DNA of 64,000 nt. Origin: Mesostigma viride. Lineage: Eukaryota; Streptophyta; Mesostigmatophyceae; Mesostigmatales; Mesostigmataceae. Every line of letters starts with the position of its first letter. Positions within the stretch are counted from its first letter, which is position 1. The stretch lies in assembly GCA_009746045.1 (NCBI GenBank), contig RPFO01000156.1, positions 2,547,588 to 2,611,587 on the forward strand, given 5' to 3'. Positions 49,031 through 58,751 of the stretch are shown here, piece by piece. Made by a program: the position numbers and the translations under genes. Under the pieces are notes generated by a model, which made no database searches, was not told where the DNA came from, and saw only the letters and a program-made list of their open reading frames with translations.

Positions 49031-50115
49031 CGTATGTCAATACTAGGTGCTCTCAATACTTGCACGCCATGGTCAACCGGGTAAATCGAGGCTGCCACAG
49101 CTGACTCCGGTACCTGCGAATGCCCGGAAATACCTATCTATCCTTGGAGAATATGTTCACTAATCTGTAGCTAAAGAGTGGCCCTAGGATGATTACTGGC
49201 TCCGTTTGTCATATCGCAACCACGGCATCCTCGAAGGCAAGTAGGCAATTACGCAATTCAGCTGCTGCCCTGGCGTGCAGGCAACCCTCAAGCCAGGAAC
49301 CAGCAAGTAAGTTCTTTACAGAGAATGCTGGGGGTTTTCTTAGACGCTGGAAGTGACACCGAGCCAAAAGCACAAAATTCCCGAGCAAATGGGTTCTAAC
49401 AACGTAGTCCCCTACCCGTTCAGCAAGTGGAACCACAGGCACAGCAAAACACACTCTTGCCAATCCGGCAATAATAAATTCCAGTGCAGCGATCACTCGC
49501 ACGGAACAAAAGGAACGTAAAAGCTCGCGTAAAGACAATTTGGCGCAGAAAACCGTGCCCAATTTTCCCGCATCTACTAGTACGTACAAGCGTACACGCC
49601 TGGTCTTTGAACGTGCGTACGAAGCGTATCTTACATAACGGTTACAGTAGAAGCGCGGCCTGTGCCAGGCTGGCTGGCTGCTGGCTTTTTTGCCAGTAAG
49701 GCGGTAGCCTTAAGCCGAAGGCCTCCCTAATAAATCCTCCCTAATCAAAATGGTCACGACCCCTCGATGAAGCTTAGATAGGAAACTTTGTCGTAGTTAC
49801 AGTTTGTGGTTTGCCGTTTGACGAACAGTCGAGCGGACTCTCCGCAGTCTGGCCCGACTGGCCGGATGGTTTCCTGAATCCACAAAGATTCCATTCCAGC
49901 GTGGTTGTTGGCTACAGACTGCTGCAGAGAGAATGCTGACCAAATAACTGGACTTAACGCGCCCTACGAAAGCTATGGCTTTTGTGCAAGTGCACTTCGA
50001 TGCATGATCCCAACTCCCGCTCCGTGGCAATAAGGGCAGCTGCTGATTAATTTATTTTCAAGTTTTCTTTTCTGGGGGTGTTAGGACATATCGACTCCCG
50101 ACTGGACTGCACAAA
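49031..50115. promoter_or_regulatory. Shared upstream region of TMEM216 and HACD
   Basis: 1,085 bp between divergent start codons. A 126-codon minus-strand frame (49589-49209) has no recognisable domain and a non-ATG start, so I treat it as noise. The promoter role is inferred from layout. Confidence 0.45.
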
Positions 50116-53100
50116 ATGGGAGTAGCCAGTGTGATCAAGACGCTCTACCTGGTTCTTTATAATTCTGCACAGGCTGTTGGATGGTCAGTACGAACCATGG
50201 CAGTATGCGTCAAAGTCTGCTCAAGGCACCTCGCCAATATTCTTCCGCCCTCCCTGCTCTACAAGCTGCAGGCAGAGGATTTACCGACCAACTCGTCTTT
50301 CCACATTCCTTTCTGCGCAGGGCGGGTGGCTTCACGCTCACTGTTAATGCTCTGTACTATACTGGGCGCTGGGAAAGCGTCTTTTGGTCAGCTTCGCCCT
50401 TCATAGGTAAAGCCTGCGTCTCTTTAATATGCAGATGCAGCTGCCAGCGTTTGGGTTGACGGGTTTGCTTGTTTTGTACGAGCAGGTTATCTCACCGAAC
50501 GAGCATTTTCATTTTGTGGGCAATGTCACGAGGTTGTCATTTCAGGCTTAGATTCATAGCGTTACGTGAATAATTCCTGTACCACCAGCAATGCTTGAAT
50601 GCCAGATGTTGTGGACGTTCCAGCTGGGTCGCCGTTAGACAGCAAAAGTGATTCAACTTGTTACGAAATTTTCAAAAGAGAGAAGTTGCAATGGCGGCCC
50701 AATGACATCGTTTGAAGGAAAATAGCTGCTTCCGTTCTGCCTGCAGTCGTCCATAGACCAGGCAGATGTTCTGTCTTGCAAGGCCTTCTCCTTTCCACTT
50801 GTGATCCGCCCCGGGCCATCATCAGCCTGCACTCCACTGTCGTAGGCGCCACAATTTACCAACATTGTCTTGGTGCATCGCAACGGCAGGGTTCCCTCCT
50901 AGGAGGCTCCTTTCCTTAGGGCCTCTTTAGTTTATGTCCCTGTACCTTTGTGCTCACCCAGGACCTGGGTAGGACTAGTAGGGAATCCAACCCAAGGTAG
51001 TTGTAATCTGCCCTGAGTAATCTGCCATGAATAATCTGCCGAAATCTGGGGCCACGCTTGCAAAGCCTACTCTGGTTGATTAACCCATCCCCCCCCCCCC
51101 TCCCATCCCACCTCTACCTCCGGGACCAAGGAACCAAAGGGGCCACCCTTGCAAAGCCTAGTCTGGTTGATTAGCTCTCCCCCCCTCCTCTACCTCTAGG
51201 ACTAGAGAACGTCTAACCGAAACGGGCCACCCTTGCAAAGCCTCGCCCAACAAAAACTTTTCAATGCTGACCTAAGAACCCTCTCCCCATTGCATTTTTC
51301 CGTGTGCATTGGCCATACCCCCCACTTCCCCCCCCCCCCCCCTCGTGTGGCGCTTTCTCACTGCTGGCATCCTCGGCATCGACATCCCATGCTTCCCCGG
51401 CGGCGTGGGACTCCCATACCTTCGCGCTTGCAGCGGTCTGCCAGCTGGCGTCCCTGCTGGAGGTGATCCATGCGGCTACAGGTGAGAGGCCGCATGGACG
51501 CAATGGGAAGCAACCAAACTTGTACCCCTCCCTCCCAGGTTCTTGTGCACAAAAGCGCCGCCAATGCACTGCATGGCCCTCATGCTGGCTTCCCTGCAGG
51601 CTGTCTGCTGCGCTCGCATGCACTGACTACTCACGCTCACTCACACACACGCACACACACACACACACAGCCAGACGTCCCCCCCACCCCCTACCCCCCA
51701 CCCCCTACCCCCCACCCCCTACCCCCACCCCCACCCCCACCCCCCACCCCACCCCACCCCCGCCCCCACCCCCCCCCACCCCCCACCCCCCACCCCCACC
51801 CCCACCCCCCACCCCCCACCCCCAACCCCAACCCCCACCCCCAACCCCCCAACCCCACCCCCACCGACTCTCCACAGGTCTCGTGCGCACCAGCGCTGCC
51901 AATAAGTTGCCTTCACTACTGCTGGCCTCCCTACTGTTTGCCTCTGATGTCATAGTACACTACAAATATGTGCTCCCTACAGATGCACGTGTCGGAGGTA
52001 CTTTAACTTGCGCGTTTTTCGCGTCCCAGCGCTCGGCAGCATTTAGTTTACTATTTGTTGCTTGCCTCGACAATATGTGCGCTCCCCAACCCCCTGTTCA
52101 CAGGCCTCGTGCGCACCAGCGCTGCCAACGCGCTGCTCCAGTGGGCGGGGCGGTGGCACGTCATCCTGGTCCTCAAATACATCGCGCCCGCGGTACGTCA
52201 AGCTATTTATAGTCTTATCTCTTGACGACGCTCGAGTTAGATCCGTGTCACTGGTGTGTGCCTGCCTGGTCCTCGAGTACATCGCGCCCGCAGTACGCCC
52301 GATGATTGTAGTATATCATCTGACTTAATGAAGTTTCTAGAAGAATCAGATAAGTGTTACCGGTGTGTGCCTGCCTGGTCCTTAAATATAGCGCGCCCGC
52401 GGTTGCGTCAAGCTATCTATAAAACTAAGGCATAGTGTGCAGTACTAGGCTAGATATAGCCTGTTGCTACTTAGCTAGCACCAGGCTGGATATAGCCTGT
52501 TACTACTTAGCTAGTACTAGGCTGGATATAGCCTGTTACTACTTAGCTAGTACTAGGCTGGATATAGCCTAGTACCAGGGTAGACATATAAGCTCCGTGT
52601 GTGTCTAGCCAGTGCTTAAGTACTAGGCACCCGCGGCAAGTATAGCTAGGTATCTATAGCGCTGCGCGCGCTGTTTCGTAGGTGTTGGCATCCTTGTACA
52701 GTCACTCGCGCCTTCAGTTGGGTTCGAGGTTTTACTCGGGTCAACCCAACTTAAGGCGTGAATGGCTCTACTTCATTGTACTAATTTGAACTAAAATATA
52801 CTCAAAATACTACTCTGAACTACTTTGAACTTATAATGCCGAAATCCTGTTCGGCCCAACTTAAGGCATGAACACAACTTAAGCCAACCAAGCTTAAGGC
52901 GTGAATGACTGTACCTACAGCGCTGCGCTTGCTATTTAGTATGCACCAGACTGGCTTGTCCACCTGGTGCTGTAGTCCATTGCACCGAGTCGCATGCTAG
53001 ATTTCTTTTTTGTAAGCAAAGCATTTTGGCTTGATTCCAACTGTATGGCACATGTGAACCCATGCTGGGGGAATGCTGCCCTCGTTGTGCCTCTTATGCT

Positions 53101-56052
53101 ACCCAAAGTCTCCTGAGTGCTTTCCTAATGGCTAATTGGCTATATATACTATTTAAGTGGCTGTGTATTTAATCGGTCACGTAAAGTCTTGCTCTGTTTA
53201 GCAAGGGCTCTTGTAAGTTACTCTTTGGAGCGACTTACGTGCCTCCATGCGGGCTGGTGGTTGCCTGAACCCCACTCCCCTCTTATTCACCGCCCCCCCC
53301 CCCCCCACACACACACACACCTGACCCCCCCACCCCCGCCCCCACCCCCGCCCCTCACACTCCAGATCCAAATCCAGCCCGCGGTCACGTCCCTGTTCCT
53401 GGCATGGTCCCTGAGCGAGGTGAGATATGACCCACGGCCCAGGGGGTTGTACTGATAGTTGCGCAACAAGGTTTTATGCTGATATTGCGCAACAAGGTTT
53501 TGTGCTGATAGTTGCGCAACAAGGTTTTATGCTGATAGTTGCGCAACAAGGTTTTGTGCAGATAGTTGCGCAACAAGGTTTTTTGCTGATAGTTGCGCAA
53601 CAAGGTTTTGTGCAGATAGTTGCGCAACAAGGTTTTATGCTGATAGTTACGCAACAAGGTTTTGTGCAGATAGTTGCGCAACAAGGTTTTATGCTGATAG
53701 TTGCGCAACAAGGTTTTGTGCAGATAGTTGCGCAACAAGGTTTTATGCTGATAGTTGCGCAACAAGGTTTTATGCTGATAGTTGCGCAACGGGGGTTTGT
53801 GCTGATAGTTGCGCAGCGGGGGGTATACGTTATGGTGATTCAACAGGGGTTATGGTTACCGTAGTACAATTCTTTATGGTGATGCAACAGGGGTCATGCT
53901 TACCGTAGCACAATACTTTCTTTATGGTGATGCAACAGGGGTTATGCTTACCGTAGCACAATACTTTATGGTGATGCAACAGGGGTCATGCTTACCGTAG
54001 TACAATATGGGATATGCTGATTGTAGCACAACGGCATCCTGCCACTTGAGGAGTGGTTCGGTGCTGATGCTCTCGGGCAGCACGGCATGTCGGTGTCGGT
54101 TTCACGAGGGAGAGGGGGTTGGATTCAGTAAAACCAAACAATGTTGCATCCAGTACACTCCCCACCACACCGCATAGTGCATACGTATCCAGCAGACAAC
54201 TGGTCAGATGGCGTTTGTAGGACAAAGTTGCAGAGGAAAACTGCAGGCCAATAATTAGTTTCAGCGTTACCTGGTTACTGTTTTGTGCCATGGCGTGGCC
54301 TACCATATCAATAGCACGATCAAATCATACCTACATGAACCAACAGCATGATCAAATCTTTTTGTATGTGAGGGGAAGGGACCGTGTCTTCTTCTGAGCG
54401 AGTGCATCGTTCCTCGAAGTCCCTGCTGGTACACCAGCATCGCCCTGCAGGGCGCGACGCGTGCCCTGGTGGGGGCCCGTACGGTTCGGGTGTCTCACTG
54501 GTAGTAAATTGTTATCGGGTAGTATATTGTTATTGGGTAGTATATTGTTATTGGGTAGTATATTGTTATTGGGTAGTAAATTGCTATTCCGTAGTATACT
54601 GTTATGGGGTAGTATACTGTTATGGGGTAGTATACTGTTATGGGGTAGTATACTGTTATGGGGTAGTATACTGTTATGGGGTAGTATATTGCTGTTGGGT
54701 AGTATACTGTTATTGGTTAGTATACTGTTATGGGGTAGTATATTGTTATTGGGTAGTATACTGTTATGGGGTAGTATACTGTTATTATGTGCCTCACCCT
54801 TTCATCATGGTAGGACAGGATTTTATTCAGGGGTAATACGATAGGACAACATCATTGTTGGGTAGGAAATTGTCATCGGTTGTTGTGCCGGCTTAGCATG
54901 CCTTGCTTGTTTTTGAAACATGTCCTTACCTTTTACCTTTTTTCGTACCCCTTTCTTTTGAAAATGGACATGGCCTGTCCCTGCAACAGCCATGCTTACT
55001 TACTCTGCTGCTGTCACTCTAATGCTGACGCTGCATTGCTCTCTGGCACGTTTTGGGGCGTGTCATGGGTTTGGCTCAATACCGGCATATTTCGAGACAT
55101 GTCGGCAATGTGTTGGCACAACGAGCGCATGTTTACCATTGTGGGCTGCATGTTCACATCTGGCTGGGTGGATTCGTAATAATAATAATAATAATAATAA
55201 TAATGATAACAACAACAACTACTACTACAATAATAATATTAAATTATTGACTCATTATTATTGTTGCTGCGTGCAGATGATCCGCTACCCCCAATACGCG
55301 CTCTCTCTTCTGAAAGCTTGCCCCCGGTGGCTCGAGTGGCTGCGGTAAGGGCGTGGGGCGTGTGTGGGGGGGGGGGGGTTAAACGACTCATTCTATCCCT
55401 TGCTGATTGGGGATCCTAGCGGGGGGGGGGGGGGAAGGGGAAGGGGGGAATGGCTGTATGATCCCTTGCATATCGACTGATGTTACTTTCTTGTTAGTAA
55501 CGAGACAGTTGCATCTGCAGCATGTTGCTAGTCCTCTGTCCTGCTCGCATGGTTATGCCAACTTCTGCATGGGTAGCTCAAATGGTCGTGGTACGGCGGG
55601 CGGGATGCGCGACAAGATGTCCATCCCTCGCGCATACGTTCTGCATGAGTGCCCCGAATGGTTGTGGTCAGGCAGGGGGGGGGGGGGGGGGGATGTGGGA
55701 TAGCTGCTAGTTTCTTGTGTACCCTCTCTCAGATTTTGAGCATCTTTCTCCCATGCATCGATCGATACCTGTTTGGTTTGACAATATATATATATATATA
55801 TATATTTACGCAAGCATATGCGCTGTAGTTTGAATTTCCCAGCTACCGCACTATGCTGGGCAGATGCTTTGCCTTTGACATTATATTTCTGAACTTCTTT
55901 TGTTATTGCTTTAAGTCCTGCTTTGTGGCTGCTGGCGACATGGGCCACCAGGTCATGTTTGCATGAATTTCCTCATTTCCTCCCTCCCCGTTGTTCGCCA
56001 CCAGCCCGCACATCTGTCGCACTCACCAATCCTCACTCAATATTACTGTTAC

Positions 56053-56093
<41 letters not shown>

Positions 56094-57935
56094 CTTACTC
56101 GTCATTATTATACCTTAGTTCATCTCACCCCCTTCTCCCAGGTACTCCGCGATCATCGTCATTTAGCCTCACAACTTCCTTTTCGCATGGGTCCTTATTT
56201 ATGTTGTCCCGCTCCCCTCTCGCAGGTACTCCGCGTTCATCGTCCTCTACCCCATCGGCGTCTCGTCCGAGAGTACGTGTGCAAACGGTCAACCCCGTCG
56301 TGAGCTACACAGCGCAACTAATCCATCCACGTGTTGACTACGCAGCGCAAGTAGTCAACCCACTCGTTACCTCACAGTGAACAAAGTTGTTGCTTAGCTG
56401 TAGGTGATAGTGCTGAAACAGGTTGGTGGCCTGCCCAGGCGCACCTGCCTGGACTGGTGGGAGGCAGTGATATAATATATATGGCCGTGCCCAGTAATAT
56501 ATGGTAGTAGTAATATATAGTAATATTTAGTAGTAGTCATATATGGCTGTGCCCAGTGGGGCATCCCTCAGCCTCTGACGCATGCGCCCCGTTACTAGAG
56601 ACACCGAGTGGGACATGAGTGTGGGCCAAGGGAAGTCCCTCCCCCTTGTGACGTGGAATGAATCCAGGTAATCCAAGGATGGTGAGCCGAATCTAGGGCT
56701 GTTATGTGATTGTGGCGTTATTTGTATATTGCGCGGTGTGGTAATCGTCTACTATTTCCAACTCGGCTACGGCACGATTTGGCACAGTGTGGCTTGACGG
56801 GGGCTGGTGTGCAGGTTTGCTGGGAGGGAACTCACTGGTAGACCAGAGGTTAATTTGTGTTGCGCGCGGTATTGTTGTACGGCGTTTTTACACTGGTTTG
56901 GTCCGCTCACATGTAGCCTGGCTGTATGTCTGCTATTGCTCGATTGCTTACCCATGTTCACAGAATGCTATTTAGAATGCTATTGAATATGACTGGCTGT
57001 CAGTTGCCTGTCAGACAGTGTCAGTGCGCTCTTTCCGTGCAGACTGGCTTCCGTAACCGTACTGCAAGTGCATGATTGCTCTCCTGTGGTTATATTTAAT
57101 ATGCATACTACTGTTGCTTACCTGTGATAATTTTTGTGCAATGCTTATGCACTGCTCTTTTGCTCATGGCTCGTGTTTGTGCAGTCTGGCTGCTCTACCT
57201 TGCGATTGACTACGCGAGGGCGCTGACTTCCTTTGAGCTGCGGATGCCAATCATGGGCATCCCTTTCATCCTCCGCTACAGCTCCTTCCTATTTGTGAGT
57301 ACTGAGCATCCCTTTCATCCTCCGCTACAGCTCCTTCCTATTTGTGAGTACTGAGCATCCCGTTCATCCTCTGATACAGCTCCTTCCTATTTGTGAGTAC
57401 TGAGCATCTCGTTCATCCTCTGATACAGCTCTTTCCTAATCGTGAGTAATGAGCATCCCTTTTGTCCTCCGATACAGTGCATTTCTATTTGTGAGTAATT
57501 AACATCCCTTTCGTGCTCCAAGACAGTGTTTGGGAACTAAGTAAGTAAGTACTTGCGTGTCATGCGCATGGGCATGCCACGGAGTATTATGCTAATAGAT
57601 CATTAGAAAATAATTACACGAAACTTACACATATCGTTTTGGAACTAGCCAGTGCAGTATAGATCTAGACCTTGAGCACTTATTACCTGTTCCTGTTTTA
57701 TTGACCGGCCTTCTCTACCAGGTCTAACTGGCGTTTATTTGTTTGCTTGCCACTCCACCGCCGCCCCTTGCACTTCCCGCAGTTCCTCATCTGGATTTAC
57801 CCGGCATTGTGGTGGAAACTGTATTCCTACATGCTGGCTCAACGGTCCAAGAAGCTAGGGCCAGAGATGGGGGATAGTAAATCCAGGGTGAAAGAAACGA
57901 AAACGGATAAGAAGTCTAAAAAGAAGTCGAGTTAA
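50116..57935 (+). CDS. PAS2: Very-long-chain (3R)-3-hydroxyacyl-CoA dehydratase (PAS2/PHS1/HACD)
   Basis: Third enzyme of the ER fatty-acid elongase cycle, dehydrating 3-hydroxyacyl-CoA to trans-2-enoyl-CoA. Nine exons join in phase: 50116-50183, 50321-50406, 51434-51481, 52104-52192, 53366-53419 (an acceptor 12 bases later is possible), 55277-55344, 56226-56272, 57185-57294 and 57783-57935. They encode 240 residues, a normal length. Signatures: YLVLYNSAQAVGWAGG, AVCQLASLLEVIHAATGLVR, ALLQWAGRWHVIL, TSLFLAWSLSEMIRYPQYAL and YSAFIVLYPIGVSSE. The last contains the catalytic Tyr and Glu of the family (Tyr146 and Glu153 here, spacing as in LYPxGxxxE). It continues WLLYLAIDYAR, LRMPI and PALWWKLYSYMLAQRSKK. 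The tail is Lys-rich (KKSKKKSS), consistent with ER retention. Several introns carry duplicated exon edges with splice sites. Confidence 0.95.
51620..51865. repeat. (CA)n and CCCCCAC-rich tract in HACD intron 3
   Basis: ACACACAC at about 51643-51669, then C-rich CCCCAC/CCCCCAC repeats to 51865. A decoy copy of the next exon's acceptor follows immediately. Confidence 0.95.
52195..52430 (+). repeat. Two decoy copies of the end of HACD exon 4
   Basis: The exon end CTGGTCCTCAAATACATCGC then CCCGCG-GTACGTC is repeated at about 52262-52298 (CTGGTCCTCGAGTACATCGC) and 52371-52415 (CTGGTCCTTAAATATAGCGC), each with a donor-like GT. Spacing is ~100 bp. Confidence 0.92.
52440..52590. repeat. ~37-bp tandem repeat, 4 copies
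   Basis: Units contain AGGCTGGATATAGCCTGTTA and CTACTTAGCTAG. Intronic in HACD. Confidence 0.88.
53450..54010. repeat. 27-bp array (~14 copies) followed by ~44-bp array
   Basis: ATAGTTGCGCAACAAGGTTT units at about 53450-53815, containing the palindrome TTGCGCAA. Four copies around TTTATGGTGATGCAACAGGG follow at 53830-54010. It begins ~30 bases after the donor of HACD exon 53366-53419. Confidence 0.95.
54505..54795. repeat. 18-bp tandem repeat, ~16 copies
   Basis: GGGTAGTATACTGTTATG units with small variations, in the same HACD intron. Frames encoding YCYGVV or LLWGSI repeats are not genes. Confidence 0.95.
57295..57530 (+). repeat. ~49-bp tandem repeat, ~4-5 copies of the end of HACD exon 8
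   Basis: Exon 8 ends CTACAGCTCCTTCCTATTT then GTGAGTACTGAGCATCC. The same stretch (CCTCCGCTACAGCTCCTTCC ... TTTGTGAGTACTGAG) repeats directly downstream, the first copy perfect and later ones progressively altered, each with its own GTGAGTA donor and a CAG acceptor-like CTACAG. Confidence 0.95.
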
Positions 57936-58144
57936 GTGTGTCCCAGCTGTGCCAAACCATGGCGTGCATGGCAGGCACGTGCACGTAGCGTGTCCAGCAA
58001 TCGGTGTCGTAAGTTAGCAATTTAAGCATTTTTTGTCGATATCAATGTGCACAGAACCATTCATGGAGTGCGCTTACCTGGACTGGCCACGCACTCAGTC
58101 GGCAACATGAGTTTATTATTTGCTGTTCACCTACGACGTAACGA

Positions 58145-58220
58145 TTTACCTGGACTGGCCGTCTGAAAATGTTGCACCCCGACACGGTGATCAAGTCGGC
58201 GATATACTTCTGCGCGGCCT
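58145..58220 (-). pseudogene. Possible orphan exon fragment cut by a mobile element
   Basis: Minus-strand frame AAQKYIADLITVSGCNIF ending CCAGTCCAG-GTAAATC (donor-like). The same GGCCAGTCCAG-GTAAG occurs ~75 bases further on at about 58078-58092, the exon-edge duplication seen elsewhere. On its other side it meets a family B-like CCTCCGTTGGGAG end, so the upstream part is missing. Not identified. Confidence 0.3.
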
Positions 58221-58500
58221 CCGTTGGGAGAGCGAGTCATGTTGACAAACACTTTAGGCATCTTATTTTCATCCCTGATTGATGCAATTGTCTACCCTGC
58301 CCTAGGGGGCAGAGATCGCAGCCTTCTCTCATCACCCTGGACAGGCCACAGACTCGCTGGGAGAGTCTAGCAACTACGAAGCTGTGCGTGTGTTTTCATA
58401 AATCTTCGCCATAGCGCACAAGATAGCTAGCATGCATGGACGCAATTTAAGGCGCCTGCCTCGTCGTCCAGAGGCCGACCACATATGGGCTTGGAACTCA
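58221..58500. mobile_element. Dispersed-repeat fragment related to 43310-43830
   Basis: Shares CTGGGAGAGTCTAGCAAC, CCACAG-CTGG/CTCGCTGGGAG context and the CCTCCGTTGGGAGAG stem-loop with the 43.3-43.8 kb mosaic, plus a GGCTTGGAACTCA motif with 13350. Confidence 0.55.
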
Positions 58501-58624
58501 TTGTAAGTACACTTGTGTGTTGCACGCGCATGGGCATGCCACGGAGTACTATCAATGCTAAACTCGTTAGAAAAATAACTACACGAAAGTAACAAATATC
58601 GCCTGCATAATTAATAAATTTTAA

Positions 58625-58751
58625 CTAATGATATATTTTATTTATATTAATTAAGAACATACCTCCGTAGGGAGGAAATGTACGTAACACATATGAAACT
58701 GCCACCTACTCGGGGTGCATGCAACTGAGGCCTGCACATGCACCACCATGA
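58625..58751 (-). mobile_element. Older family B copy, interrupted by the intact element (distal part at 60775-60845)
   Basis: From the plus side: (TTTA)n-like tail at 58625-58652, CATACCTCCGTAGGGAGG stem-loop, then GCCACCTACTCGGGGTGCA up to the 15-bp target site. The sequence resumes beyond the inserted element at 60790 with AACTCCAGCAGCTCTGCAAA. The uninterrupted arrangement is seen at 13130-13215. Confidence 0.88.

Noticed and set aside
49209-49589. 126-codon minus-strand frame upstream of TMEM216
   Set aside because: No ATG at its start, no recognisable domain, no splice link to neighbours.
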